Of a stretch of 64,000 nt of DNA, positions 37,243 to 50,840 are shown piece by piece. Position 1 is the stretch's first letter; each line of letters opens with the position of its first letter. The translations under genes were made by a program, and so were the position numbers. This DNA comes from Brevipalpus yothersi (taxonomy: Eukaryota > Arthropoda > Arachnida > Trombidiformes > Tenuipalpidae). The notes below the pieces were generated by a model. It had not been told where the DNA came from. It saw only the letters and a program-made list of their open reading frames with translations, and made no database searches. Where the stretch lies: contig QZCP01000127.1 of the NCBI GenBank assembly GCA_003956705.1, positions 46,066 to 110,065 on the forward strand, read 5' to 3'.

Positions 37243-38271
37243 ATGAAGGTTCGTATTCAATGGATAATCATTGAAGTGTTCAAAATTTTCAATCCATCCA
37301 CCTCACTCAGTGTCTTTGCCATCATTGCAAGCTTGGATTGTCTCTATTCATTTTACCAGTGCTATGACAGTGTTTTTTACCGAAAATTCTCATAAATTCA
37401 ACTCTGTTCCCACAGGTTATTGTTCTCCTCGCCCTCGTTGCCTACACCCACGCCAATGCCATCGGTTACGGACTCGGCCATGCCGCAGTCGGAATCGCTC
37501 ATACCGGAGCCTCAGCCGTCCAACGAACTGATGATGGATACGGAAACTACGCTTTCTCCTACAAAGAAAACGGTGCTACTGGTGGCACCTCAAGAGCCGA
37601 GGCTGGTGATGCCCATGGAAACAAGAAGGGATCATACTCTCTTGGTGTGATCGACGGACGAGAACGTGTTGTTGACTACGTTGCTGACGGTCATGGTTTC
37701 CGAGCCTCAGTCCGAACCAATGAGCCAGGAACTGCCCCACTTGCCCCAGCTGCCGTCTCAATGGTAAGCTTTCCTTTCGATCAGCCTCAAAATTCATTTC
37801 GTTCCGACGACCATTAATGTCCAGAGAAATTGATCCATTTTTTTACCCCAACAGCACGCCCCAGACGCCGTTGGAATCGCCGCTGCCACCGCTAAGGCTG
37901 CTGCCCCAACTCTTGCTGGTCTTGCTGCCGCTCCAAGTAAGTAACCAAATTCAAAATTCAAAATTTCAGTTCGAAAATCGTCATTTCGAATCGTGAGTGA
38001 TGAGGAAAAATCGTTCCATGTTCGATAAGGAGACCACCTTATGTAGGACGATATTTGAATATCAATTAGAGATAATTTTTAGTAGACTTTTTCACACTCA
38101 CGATTCAAGGTGATGGTCAATTCGACTGATAGCTTGAAAATTTTAAATATTGATCATTTTCGTTCTTAATTTGCGATTTTAGTCATCGGCTACGGTGGTT
38201 ACGGACACGGTGGCTACGCCGGATACGGTGGTCTTGCCTACGGTGGATATGGATATGGAGGACACTACTAG
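37243..38271 (+). CDS. RR-type structural cuticle protein (chelicerate rigid cuticular type)
   Basis: Four exons, 37243-37248, 37416-37763, 37855-37936 and 38183-38271, give about 174 residues. The first coding exon is only ATGAAG, the arthropod cuticle-gene habit of interrupting the signal peptide. The signal peptide continues VIVLLALVAYTHANA. A chitin-binding Rebers-Riddiford domain spans about residues 38-90 (YGNYAFSYKE, GDAHGNKKGSY, GRERVVDYVADGHGF). An Ala/Pro-rich segment follows, and the C-terminus is a Gly-Tyr tail (GYGGYGHGGY). The protein is secreted and packs with chitin in the exoskeleton. Its codons strongly prefer C and G at the third position compared with neighbouring genes, as expected for very high expression. 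It has its own TATA box and poly(A) signal. Confidence 0.95.
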
Positions 38272-38407
38272 AAAATTTTTTTTAAATTTCTAGCTAGATA
38301 TTAAGAAATGAAATTTTTAAGGATTGTCAAGAAATTGTTAACATCATTGTGAAAAGTCCATTATTTTAAGAAAGAAAATTGAAGATACGAGCAATCGGCG
38401 CGAATTG

Positions 38408-38413
38408 AATAAA
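38408..38413 (+). terminator. Poly(A) signal of the cuticle gene
   Basis: AATAAA 137 bases after the stop codon. Confidence 0.7.
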
Positions 38414-40451
38414 TTGTGTGAATGTTCAAGACCTAATTACATTGATCTCTCTCTCTCTTTTTCTCTCTTTCAGTCCCTTTCTCTTTCATGTCTGACCCAT
38501 GCTAGAGGTCAGGAAGAAAAAGATAAATTTTAGGGATTGAATGAAGGAAAATATTCAACTATTCGATTAGATTTCCACCCTTTTCGAGATCACCTTCATT
38601 CTGAAATTTTTCTTCATCATTTTCTTCATCATTAGCCATTAAATCAGATCGTGTTAATCAAATTCGCTCACCTCGGACGCACCTTTTCGTTCTACTGGTT
38701 GGCACGTACTCCTTGGGCTTTTCCATTGAGCCCAACACACAAACATTCAATTTGAGGTAGTAAATGATGTGTGGGCCACTACTTTCGAAGGTAAATGATT
38801 GCTTGATTCTCGAAGAGATAATATTTCGATCAGAGGCCAGATTTTTCTCACGTGATGCACATTCCCAATCTCAATTATATTTCTACGAAAAAAATGAACA
38901 AATCATGAGTAATGAATCTCTGGGGCTGATGAATTCTTATTTCTCGATGGAAATGATAATGAGCTACCGCTGATGTTGAGAATTTAAATAATTTACTCAA
39001 TACGATGATTGAAATATTAAATAGTTTATAGTGAATGTTCGAGGGGAAAATAAAAATGAAGAAGAATACACGAAAAAATTCAGAAACCAAAAAGAATAAA
39101 GATAAACCACTTCGACAGCTTGATCTTTCTTATATCCTTGAAACTATGAGATTCTTTTTTCCTCACGTTTTCAGCAGCACTTTAAAAACAAATTAGGGGT
39201 CTAATAGCGAAAACTTGAGAGCTCTCTTTTCTCACACTATCCTTCCGGTACATTAGAATATCATGAACTTGAAATATTGATTGTTCACTCGATTTGTGGA
39301 TAAATTGGCTTCTTAGTTAAATCAATTTCATCCATCGACTCATTGCCACCAATATGAGTCTTGTTCACACTTACACTTACACTTCAAAAAAAGGAGTCAA
39401 TCAGGCCTGAATCAGCATAACGTGAGTGGGACTAACTTAGCTTATGAAAATCGCCTGAAGAAGAAACCAAAATGATTGACTGATTAGTCGCACAATTGAT
39501 TGTTAGTACAAATAAGTTCATTCGATCTCAGTGTCCTGAGGGTTGAGTAGGCATGATATCTCCTTGAGTTCGAAATTCGCTTCAATCTCATTACAATTTG
39601 GCGACCATACATTAAGCGTTCTTGGCTATCAGTTAGTGATTTTAAGGTAGAGAAGAGTTTTATCATCTTTTCAACTCTTTTCAACTACCCACCAAGACTC
39701 ATGATTGTAAACACCATGAGAGATTTCCTTTGAAAAAGGAAAATCAATGTGCTAACTTATTTAGAAATAATTTTAGGAGCCCAAGATATTCGAGAGCCAT
39801 ATTTTTGGCAAGCTTCTCTAAACGCTTAATCGATAGGATTTGTCCATCCTCTCATGAAATAAATTCTGCGAGCTATATGAGTTCATGAGATCAACGCATG
39901 AAACCTACCAACTTGTACTTCTCTTGTCTTATTTTCAAAAGAATACAGAATCTACATGGAATGGAAGGAATCAGGATGAGCTTAAAAAGAGTAGAAATTT
40001 GTATCTGCTATCCTATCCTATACAAGATGAGTTGACCCCTCTCCGCGGAATTGTTGTCCACATGAAATTGATACTCTCATAACTTCATCATCAAAGACAA
40101 TGTAACTTTCCTTGCAAAAATAGCGCAGGAAACTGATTTGAATAACTGTTCAAAGCAATAAAAACACTACACTGCGTAGAGATATCTGTTGGGAAGAGAG
40201 AGATTAACTAATACAGTGACCCATAACGAAAAATTTCACTAATTAAAATTATGAACGATGAATTTTGCTATTATATCGTAAAAAAGTTGGAGTTGTATCT
40301 CAGAAATCTTGATCAACCTCAGAATGGATCTTCACAAAAACTAGATTTTTCAAGTTCATAATGTGAGAAATTTTTATCTGCTCCCAACTATTGAATTGCA
40401 ATTCAGTTGGCTGTATGACCTCTGAACTTGCAAGCCTCTTGAATTTTGCAA
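38414..40451. other. Intergenic region
   Basis: About 2 kb of AT-rich sequence between the cuticle gene and the fucosidase 3' end. No supported exon on either strand. Confidence 0.5.
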
Positions 40452-40457
40452 TTTATT
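40452..40457 (-). terminator. Poly(A) signal of the fucosidase gene
   Basis: AATAAA on the minus strand about 122 bases beyond the stop. A second copy lies at 40483-40478. Confidence 0.5.
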
Positions 40458-40578
40458 TGCAATTCGGAGAAATTCTCTTTATTAGATCACAAGAGAAGGA
40501 GGAAATTCATCCAAGGATCCAAGGAGAAATAGTTTCGATAAAAGGTCTGAGAAGGGTCAAGGTTCTCCTGATCTTCTC

Positions 40579-43214
40579 TCATTGGGAGACTGATCGCTTC
40601 ACAAAAACATCATTAGCAATATCAGAGAAGTAGTTATGTCGAGAATATGACGGGATGCCCCTCTCAATTTTGAGCACCCATGCAGTGAGATTCTCAGAGA
40701 AAAGCTGAGTCTTAATCACCATTTTGTCGTCTTTCATAGCCCAATCAAGGGTTTTATAGGATGCATCAGGAGCGATTTGATAGACTTTTGTGAAATAAGG
40801 ATCACCAGCTACACTCCCCAGTTGTAAAATGTCATTAGCTGGCCAATCCATGAAAATTGCAAACACAACATCAGAATCAGACTTCGGTTGAGTATAACTA
40901 GAAGGTTCGTGAATTGAAAAATGATTCAGTATATTCCTCAATGTCGATTTCAGATTTTGATTCGTTCAGTTAGTATCATGATCATCAAGCCCTCACTTAC
41001 AAGACATTTTGAGTAAAACTATCATTTTGATGTACCCAGGGTTTAGTCTTGTAGATCGCCTGTCCATTGATTGACAACCAATTTCCGAGCTGTTTCAAGC
41101 GTTCTTGCATGATTGGAGCTATAATTCCCTCAGATGTCGGGCCCTATTGTGTTTGAGAACTTTGTTCAGAAAAGTTTCCCAGTGAAAATGTCTCAACTTA
41201 CCACGTTGATGATGATGTTTCCTCCAAGACTGATAGCCAGTGTATATGTGTGTGTGGAGGAGGGTAGAGAGAGATTGAGTGGAATAAAGCAAATTACACT
41301 TTGTTTCTCATGACCTACCTTACTGTTTTAACAAGCAAATCGACGAGTTCTTCAAAACTAACATAATCATCAAGTTTTGATGTGCTCACATATCCCCATG
41401 AGTTGCGATCCAGAGTCATTGCGTTTTCCCATTTTCGAGGCATTAAATGGCCAGGTAGATAACGATCAGCACCTATTTTTGAGAGATATTCATTTGAATC
41501 ATTATAAATTTTTTCTTATGTGTGATCAAAGAAGCTCATGATGCATGAAAAGTTTTCCTGAAAGCTACATGTATCTATGTAGCTATATGATGCATAGCTC
41601 TACTTTCAATCAATATATCATCGAGAGAGGATTCGCAAAGCACTCACATGTCAAGAATCCACCATGGTGGCAAAGGGTTCCATATGCCCATCGATCATTT
41701 ATCACTACTGTATCTTTTACAGGGCTTTCATTATAGAGCCTGTAGAGAGAATTTTATTGATTAATTGAGAGTTTCTGTAGTTTTGATTCAATCTTCTTGT
41801 AGCCTCCTATATATCCCCTCCTTGAAAATTCTTCTGAATCTCAGTCTCCTCGAATTTCTAGATTCTTCAGTCACTCAAGCCTTTCAAGTAACACTTTTGC
41901 CTTTTTTATGTCATGGAATGCTGTAATAATGTAATAATTCTGATGGTAATATTTCTAAGATAGCTTCAGCCATCGTTCTTCAAACTCCTGGAGAATTTAA
42001 CTCACCATGCTATCCACTTTGTAGAGCCCCAATACGAATCAGGTCCATCCCATTCTCCATCAGACCAGATCACATCTGGCTGGTACCTCAAGACAAGATC
42101 AGTGAGCTCGGGCATGGTTTTAGCCTTAACAGAAGAAAAACTGTTTAGAATTTTTTTTGAAAGATCTTGAAGAGAAGCTCACAACTGGAAAGTAACGAGT
42201 CGTGAAATTGTTATTCTTGTCTCGTATATAGAGTGGGTTAAACCATTCGAATAGAGAGTGATAGAGTCCAAAAGTTAGATTGCGTCTTCTCACTGCAGAA
42301 GCAAGATCTCCTATTTAAAAAAAACAATTACTTCATGTCTTGATGGAATTTTAATTCATACCAATGAGATCTCTCTTAGGCCCAACATCCACAGAGTTCC
42401 AATTCCATGAAGTTGGGGATGGCCAAAGAGTGAATCCTTCATGATGCTTGCTGGTCAATACGACATATTTCGCACCTGATTCAGGGGAAAAAAAATGATA
42501 ATCACGTGAATTAACCATTGCTCTTGTATTCTTGAAACATTGATGAATTCAATCAAGCCTGAACAGTTTCTTGCACTCCTTTCAGCTCATAAGCTTTACG
42601 AATTTCTTTGATAGTTCAACAAATCAATAATCACATTTTTAGAAATATTCAATTCTTTCGAACAATGGTGCACGTAAACATACAATTCCGGTTATTTTTT
42701 CTGACTTATTAGATTATCATTCATCATTCTGGTTTATAACTGAAAAAATCGTAAATTGAAGATGGTTTTGATACCTGAATCCTGAAAAAGTTGGCTCCAC
42801 TGGTCAGGGTCGAAATGTCGAGCAGTAAAGCTTGGTGCAAACTCTGGGTAGGAAAAGTTGGGTTTGAAGTTCTTGTCCATGAATTCGATGTAATCAGCAC
42901 GCGGTTCTGTCCCTTTCCAGTACCACCAGAACCACTCAGATCCATATGCTGGCACCGAAAAAAGTCCCCAATGAATGAATATGCCTACTTTAGCGTCATC
43001 GTACCATTCTGAAGATAAGAAGCGGGTCTCTCTCAGCAATAGAATAATATATCATAATAGCAATAAAAATGATCAATTTCATACCTGGTAATGGTCTCCT
43101 ATCAAGAGAATCCCAATTGGGCTCATAGTGGGTGAGGGAAGCAAAATCAATCAAAATTAGACATACGAGAGTCACCAAGAGCGTTACAAAAGGCGACTTC
43201 ATTTTCATAACCAT
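40579..43214 (-). CDS. FUCA1: Alpha-L-fucosidase (glycoside hydrolase family 29)
   Basis: Ten exons: 43214-43085, 43008-42775, 42475-42362, 42310-42183, 42124-42006, 41739-41648, 41472-41319, 41229-41202, 41143-41001 and 40897-40579. All phases agree and give about 486 residues (human FUCA1 is 466). A signal peptide (VTLLVTLVCLILIDFASL) is followed by WYDDAKVGIFIHWG, TSKHHEGFTLWPS, SWNWNSVDVGPKRDL, the catalytic IWSDGEWDG with the nucleophile Asp at about residue 224, GTLCHHGGFLTC, GYVSTSKLDDY and the C-terminal beta-sandwich FYTQPKSDSDVVFAIFMDWP. It removes alpha-linked fucose from glycoconjugates in the lysosome or as a secreted enzyme. Exon 8 is only 28 bases. The start was set at the first ATG in frame. 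Confidence 0.95.
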
Positions 43215-43929
43215 CAAAAAGACCTTATTTCATTAAAATTATAATTTATTCAACGCTGTAGCAAATTTTAGGAAACTTAAACGCTGGTCCGAATTGAATA
43301 CTCTGCGTTTAGAAATTGAGTTTACTTCCTATTGTTGTTGCAGCTCTTTGTCATTTCATGAGTACAAATCTCATCAGATTAAGCTCATCTATCAGACTTC
43401 CATCAACAATACAAACAGTAAACAGTCCTGTAAGCAAACTCATTCGTTCAGGGATGATCATGAGTGAAGCTCAAAGTTCCGAAGTGTATACACTGGAGCA
43501 TTTTCGACCTCAGTGAGCGACAAAATATACACTCTGGGTGCATTCCTTGTATTCTCAATTAATCTATTTAATTTATTGGCACCCGAGAGGAAGCAAAGAT
43601 TCATCAGTTGATCTCCTAGATTAACCCGTTATCTGATCGATAGAGAGAAACCAACTTCACTTAAGCTAAAACAAATTAGCAAAGATCTTATCGAATAATG
43701 TATGATTATGTACTTTGACTAATTAATGATGATATATTTTTCCGAAAGTTTGATGATCATTACAAGTTGGCGTGTGATAATCATTGATTCCTGATTAATG
43801 AGAAAAAAGGAGATCGAGTTTGTTTGTTTGTTATTTGTCCATAACTGAGAAGGTATCAGAGTAGGCTCTCTTGTTGTGAATTTCATTATTCTGTACACAA
43901 ATGTAAAAAGTTGAGTCAAATTGATTGAA
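43215..43929. other. Intergenic region between two minus-strand genes
   Basis: Contains the fucosidase upstream sequence and the 3' flank of the RBM5-type gene. Minus-strand AATAAA at 43577-43572 is a possible poly(A) signal for the latter. No exon is seen. Confidence 0.45.
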
Positions 43930-46722
43930 TTATGTCCCATCTTTTTCGGACAATTCTTGAAAACGCTGCCTCATTGCCCTTCGGACCGCATCTTTATAAG
44001 ATTCCTCGTTACCAGAGGATGTTGCCTTCATCCCTAGTCCGGCATGGCTGGATCCTCTCCTTTGAACTTCTATTATACTAGTTCTTCCTTTTTCACCTCT
44101 TCCAAGCCCTTGTCCATTCCAGCCCATAGCTCTTAACATTTTGCTTCCAATATTTTCATGCAATGATTCACTTTTCAATGAGGGAGTTGAAGTGGATGGT
44201 TTGGTCAATTCAACATTTCTAGACAGGATTGTTTCCGGAGTTTCGGGCTGACCATACTTGAGGCGTCGTTCTTTGGCGCGATCCCGATAGGTCAACTGAA
44301 AACAACAAGGGAATAAGTTACAATTCTCAGCTCGTCATTGGATACTCTTTGTACCAAATACTGACCTCATTGGAATGACCACCACTAAGTTCAAATTTCG
44401 ATAATTTAGCCAAGTTCGTCTGGCACAGAGAATGAATAAGAGTTCAAATTTAATCAATTGAAAGATGAGAGAGTAGAAGAAAGCCCAGAATACCTTATGA
44501 AGTTCTGACACCTGTTGATGTTTCATGAGTTGTTCACGACTCACAAACTGTCGCTTACAGAGAAGACAAAGGAGTTTTTCCAGGTCAGTAAGTTTCATTT
44601 CTAAATGAACAGAGCTATGCGAGTCGTTTTGAGATGGAGATCTTGAGGAATCATCCTCCGAGTCAGGCTGACTATTTCCAAACGAATGAGGCTCGGACTT
44701 TGGAGATGAATCAAAGGATGGCTTTGATGCATTTTTCGCTGCAAATGGAAGGTGAGAGGGCAATCTGGAACCGATCACTGAGGAAGCATGGGGAGGAGAG
44801 GAGGTGTCATCTTCCTCGCTAATGAAAATTGAAGCGGAACTTTTAGTAATATCTTTTCTCTGATTCAGAGTTTTTGCCCACTTCTCCATATCTTTAGCGA
44901 TTTTTTTGGCAATCATGACTTTGTCGTGCTTTTCTAATTTTTCACCTTTCTCTTTCTCAGATTTTTCTGATTTGAGTGGTAGAATTTGAGGTTGATCGGC
45001 CGGAGGTGCCGTATCATTTTTCGCTCTCGACGGAAATGGGGCATTCGAGCTCACACTTTGGCTAGATGAGGGTTTGTCGATGTCTACGATAGTTGAGCTT
45101 TGATTTTGCGAGTTCAAATTTGCACTTGCAGGTAAGTAAGTCTGATGATCGGGGCTCCAGAAAAGATAGGACCGAGTTGTTGCATTATAATAGTAGCGAG
45201 AATTAGCGTCATAATATAGACCAGTTGAGGAATCGTGATAAAAGCCCGAATTTTCATCATATTGGTAGCGTGATAGATCAGGAGTAGAGTATTTGGGATA
45301 AATAATCCCATTTACGGAAACAGTACCCAAATCTCTTACTGGTTCCAATTTACCAGCTTCATTGAGCTTTTCGGTAAAATTGAGATTTTCATATGGATCG
45401 TTATGAGATGGAACTTCAGAATGAGAATCGACATCCTGTTCACTTTGATTGGTCCATTGGGCAGCAGCTAAAGCTACACTAGCGGCATCAGTGCATTTGG
45501 AAGTTAGTTGAGCCCGAGAAGAATTTCTTCTCGCGTAGGATACTGTTAGCTGGTAATCATCAACAACGATTCCATTACCAAGAGATGAAATCATGGTAAA
45601 AAGCTGTGTTGCCTCAAGAGTAGTATGTAGCTCGACAAAACATTGTCTTCGACCAGAAGGATGGCATGAGTCTTTGAGAATCTTGATACTCTTGATCGGA
45701 ACAGCTGTCAATGCCCCCAGAGCTGTCAATACTCTTTTTTCTGTCGTGAAGGCAGCCAGATTGCGAAAGAGCAAGCCTAGAGAACAAAAAACAGTGAATC
45801 AGAACATATTGGTAGAGTTTAACTTTCCCTACTCACAACTAGTTGGAGATGAGCTCACATCGTCGTCAGATTCGAATGCAACAGATTCCTCGCGAGTAGT
45901 GCCACACTTGAAACAAACATCTCTTCTTTTGAAGTTATTCACTCCACACTTGAAGAATGTAGGATCAATGAGACGAATTCACTGGCATAACACTCAAAAA
46001 GATCTTACCTTAAAGCAAGTCCAATCGTACTTTTGAATCGGATTACGCTCAGCAAAGCGGTCTAGCTCTTTAGGGACACTAAAATGGAGTACAGCTCTCG
46101 TATCATCAAATATCAAAGTTCCCTTTGGAGAAATGAAGCCAAAATCATGAAGCATCGGATCAACTAATGATCAGTATCAAGCATAGGGAACTAATATGCT
46201 GATTCTGAATGTGGATAAAACTAATCCAGGTGTTTGAAAATATTTCTTTACCCTATTAGATTCTTTCCATTCAATTGCATCGGATAGATTTGAAAATTCA
46301 ACGAAAGCGAAACCACGTGAGGTACCTAAGGCAAGGAGGATAGCACCATTTTAATTACATTGAATTGTAAGTCTAACAAGGGAAATCAGGAATCGGCTGT
46401 TACCTGTGTCTTTACGACGCATCAAACGAATATCCTTAGCTACCAAGCCTTTTTGATTTAGTTTATATTGAATCTGAGAACAAAATGAGAAATCAATCTA
46501 GCATGTGAACCAATTTAACAAGTTAAAATTACTTACATCACTCTCATTGATATGCAAAGGTAGCCCTCGGACCATAATGGTGCTGTTAGGCGCCTCTTCA
46601 AACCGATTACTTGGTCTTCTATCCCTTTCATCGGTATCATTATAGTCGTATTCATCATAATCATGAGTATTTCTTCTGGATCTATCTCGACTTCGACTTC
46701 GATCTCGAGGTCTTCTTGACAT
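43930..46722 (-). CDS. RBM5: RBM5/RBM10-type splicing regulator
   Basis: Eight exons: 46722-46537, 46473-46404, 46325-46252, 46122-46009, 45948-45837, 45776-44494, 44419-44366 and 44295-43930. All phases agree and give about 752 residues. Domains in order are: an RS-like N-terminus (SRRPRDRSRSRDRSRR); RRM1 from about residue 49 (MVRGLPLHINESD); a RanBP2-type zinc finger near 142-166 (DWTCFKCGVNNF); RRM2 from about 187 (LLFRNLAAF); an OCRE domain near 354-400 with repeated aromatics (GFYHDSSTGLYYD); a C2H2 finger near 590-613 (CLLCKRQFVSREQLMKH); and a G-patch near 680-725 (MLRAMGWNGQGLGRGEKG). This is the full RBM5/6/10 architecture. These nuclear proteins join prespliceosomal complexes and regulate alternative splicing. 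The exon 4 acceptor (ATTTCTCCAAAG) was chosen because it alone restores frame and matches the family's spacing in RRM1. Confidence 0.94.
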
Positions 46723-48556
46723 CGCTATTAAGGTATGTTTTTTGATGAATTTGGTGATTAAGTTACGTCAAAGCTGCTTGGACACTTTAAATAGAAATTT
46801 CATTTGATTCCATTCAAGAGCACAGAGCCACTAGTTGGATAATTTGTTTTGGGATTGTTATTTATGGAATAAGTTTTACCGAGCAAAACTCTTAATGAGC
46901 CATGAACGAGCAGTCTTATTATCACTGAATAAAAGGAAACAGATTTAAGAGAAAGTGAATATACAAAACAATGAAGGTTGGGTGAAAATGAACTTGAACA
47001 GGCTGAAATTGAAAAGTGCTCTTATTCTCTCCACATCTTTGTATCAATAAGAGGGAGAGAAAGAGATAGATAGAGATAGAGAGAGAGAGGAGAAAAAATT
47101 TATTGATAATTTGGGTCTTTCACAAGATGTAAACAAAGTGAGTATTTTCAGATTAATCTATGAGAAAATGTTGTCAAGATTTAAGCTCACCAAGATTCAT
47201 AAAAATTGGTGATAATGTGAGGCAACAGAGGGAGCAGTCAACAGGGATAAAATTGGAGTGGAGAGGGAAAGAGAGTGATGGAAGGGGAAAAAAGGAGGAG
47301 ACTAAAATAGCGGTTCTTTTTTTGCCCCTCCTCAACTCTCTCGTATAAGGTTTAGTAGAATGTATCCATTAAGTTGGTGACTCTCTTGAGTCTTGATCAC
47401 TTTATCAAAATAAAATAAAATAAAAATTCCTTTTTCACTACACTCTTTGCTTTACTCATTGCAATACTTGCTGTACTTGCTATACTGGCTTCAACTTGTT
47501 TACACACATTCACAGTAGACATTCAAGCTGTTGATTTCGATTTTACTACCTAAAATGCAGCTTGTCCTTCTTGCGTGTGTGTCTCAAAGCTACTGAAACT
47601 AGATTTCTATTAAAAATTTTCCATATCACTCATTAATCTTTTCTTTTTGGAAATCACGTATATTTTTTTCTCTTCTTACTGGTTCTCTGAGAATGAAAAA
47701 TTATCGCTCACACCTCTTCTTTTCGTTCGAATGAGACTTCATATCGAAGACTGAATGGGTTATTAAGAGATGAGTGATCATTCATCCACGAGGAGGTATC
47801 AAAGTTTGCGGACGCAGAAGATGTCGGAGCAAGCTCAGGGGAAAATCCAAGAATAATATTCGAGATCAGATTTTGAAAAGAGAGAAGAATTGCAAAGATA
47901 GAAAGTGTGGTTTAGATTTTTTTTTCTCTCAGAATCTGAATGCTCATATGATTAACTGATCTGAGTTTGTTCGATCTGAGGATCTCAACTTTTTATAAAC
48001 ATGGAGAGAAAGATAAAACACAATTCACGTGTATACTCTTCATCGGCTTCGGAGCAAAAGCATTTAATTGTTTTGATCGAGTCATTCCTTGTAAAGTGAC
48101 AAGATGATTGGAATGAAAATGCTTTATAATTTATCAAAGAGCTCAACTAATCAGAAAATATTTATGAAATCTATCTCTTTTGAAGCAATTGGAAATACAT
48201 GTAATTATTACAATGCATTCGATCAATTTTGAATCTTTTTGAATGAACGAATGAATAAAAGTCTAATTAATTGTGTTTTAAGAGAGTTGCCCAAGAGGGT
48301 AAATGCACTCCATTTGCAAAGAAAATCAATTTTATACAAGATACAGTATTGATCAAGTACATATGTATGTAAGCAGCATAGCAAGGAAGGCATCGAACAA
48401 GCATAGTTTTTTCCAGGGTAGATAAGACTTAACATTCTCTCCAGTAATTATGTCAGTCTCTTGTGCACACCGAACTGATTTTCATCCAGTCTTCAAGTCT
48501 GTCATGATGAACGATCTGATCATTCATTCTTTTTTTATTTTTTTTATTTAGGACTT

Positions 48557-48614
<58 letters not shown>

Positions 48615-50840
48615 TTAACCATTCTTCTGTATTTTCGAAGTTTCAGCAGCGAAACTTGCCAAACTATTGATTTCACCTGTTTAAGTAGAAACAATATTTT
48701 GACCTTCATTTTCTACTCTCTTCACACTTGATTTTTGCTTGTCAGTGTTGATCTCGATTATTTGCGAGATTTCCCTTTCCATCTTGAGGCTGTATAATTT
48801 TCATTGATGGCAAGCTAGACTGATGGGTGGAATACGAACAGTTGATGATTGGCTCGGAAGATGTTGAGGCTTGTATTTTAGAATTAGAGTGGGAGATGTG
48901 AAAGATTGAGAATGATGAACCGTATTCACCAAACTGGTTAGAGGATTACGATATATTAAGAAGACCATCGGAAAAGGACAATTCAGATTAGCAAAGAGAA
49001 CATGAAATCAGACTTCTCCAACAAGCTATCTATCCTCGACCAATACCGCTTTTCCTATTCCATCTCGAGCTCTCTTATCTACTTGCCCAGAATATATTTT
49101 TTCAGAATACGGCTTCTTACCTGTTTAGATGCTAAGAGGCCACTCCATCCAGACTTCATCAATCTACTCATTGAGATCCATGAAGATGTTGCTGCTTGTT
49201 CCATCCTTTTTTATACCTCATCATCTGGAGCAGCCTGCGTGTGGTAAAATGGGCGATGCCATCTCGAAAGGATGTGGAAGAGATACATGAAATATAAGGA
49301 TGCTGAAGATGGAGACATGGGCTTGTCGACTGATTGAGATATGGTGTGCAAGATGAAAGAGAAACTATCCTCTCTCTCTCCTTCGGCCTTTAGCTAGAGC
49401 TGTTTGGGTTCTGTTGAAACTTATCACCTTTCATCATTCAGATTGAAAAACTATTGATGGTAAAAAAAGTATCTGAATTCATGAGATCAACTTTAAAGTG
49501 TACGATTTTGCATTCAAATACATATACATGTACATGTACGTTGAATGATTTGCCCACACAATGAATTTGACTGAAAATCAATTCTATCTTCAAATTTTTG
49601 CCTTTTCACCTTTGAGCTCTTATTACCAGCGAGCACCAGAGCATGCCAACAGAGTTGATTAACAACAAGAAATCAGGTCAACAGTGATGATGGAGATAAT
49701 AAAACAACTGATAATAGTCCTCGACTAATTTCCAGTCTTTTTTATCCATTAAAAATGCTAACCGAGGACCCCACTCTGAGTATTCTGCATCAATTCCAGC
49801 ATAGTATTTCAATTAAAGCATGAGAGAGATCATTTTTGGGAGAGGAAAATTAGATTATCATGCGAAAAATTTTTCTACTTAGGTGACATGTGACGATGAG
49901 TGACAGTGGCATCTCTCATTTTGGAACCTTTCATTGCCGTCTATGGATCAATTTCTGATTGAACTTTTTCTCATTTTAAAAAGTAGAAGTGTAGATGATC
50001 TGGCCTACTCTCCTGTAAAATGATCAATTCAAGTTAATTTTTTTCTCCTTGACCTCTCCGACCAATAACTAGGCAACCATGAATCGCTGTAAAAAATGCT
50101 ACCTCTCCTTCTCCAAAGATTTTTAACTGCTCATTTGAACAAAAAGCCCTAAAGTATTCGGCTATGAATAGATAAGGGAATCTTGGGTGGTTCTTGGTCA
50201 ATTTAAAAAGAGAAAAATTTCGCTTGTTTCCCAATAAAGTGTCAAATTTGACCGGAACAAAGGAAAAACAAGATGAACCAGTAATTGGTGGCTCATCCAC
50301 GACTTATTGAGTAGATATTTCGGTGGCCAAAACAGGTCATTGGCTTAGGGAAAGAGTAGGAGAGAGAGAGAGAGGAAGAGAGAGAGGAAGAGAGAGAGAG
50401 AGAAAGATGAGGTCAACAGAAGGTTGGTCAGCCGGTTGATCATGTTGATCATGCTCAATACAGATACAAGCTTCATCTCCAGCATCCAGCATCAAGAACT
50501 ACTCTTTCGGAGCATCTTACCATGATATGGCTGCAATGGAGTGTATCTCCTGTTTGACCAATTTTTCTTGTTACATTTCCTCTTTTCTAGATTAACATTT
50601 TTAAAATTAACAATTTTTACATTGATAAAACGTGATTTGACATATCTATTTGAATATGATGATGAGAATCTTCACAAATTATGGCTGGTCGATAACTTCT
50701 TTCCTTCCATTCTTCATCAGTACTAGTGTATCACATCACCAGATCTACTCTTCATAGTCTGAAAATATTGTTATAAATGTGAATAGTTGATTATTTTTAA
50801 TGTATGAATACACATGATTATTTCAAAAACAATTTTAATC
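46723..50840. other. Divergent intergenic region between RBM5-type gene and Frizzled
   Basis: About 4.1 kb with no supported exon. Contains GA-rich patches near 47050-47100 and 50355-50405, and a (CT)n block at 48559-48611. A short open frame at 49002-49247 has no recognisable content. Confidence 0.5.
48559..48611. repeat. (CT)n microsatellite
   Basis: About 53 bases of CT on the + strand preceded by a T-rich stretch. Confidence 0.95.

Noticed and set aside
46141..46170. Alternative acceptor for exon 4 of the RBM5-type gene, adding about nine residues
   Set aside because: It breaks the reading frame with the preceding exon; the acceptor before 46122 keeps phase and matches RRM1 spacing in the family.
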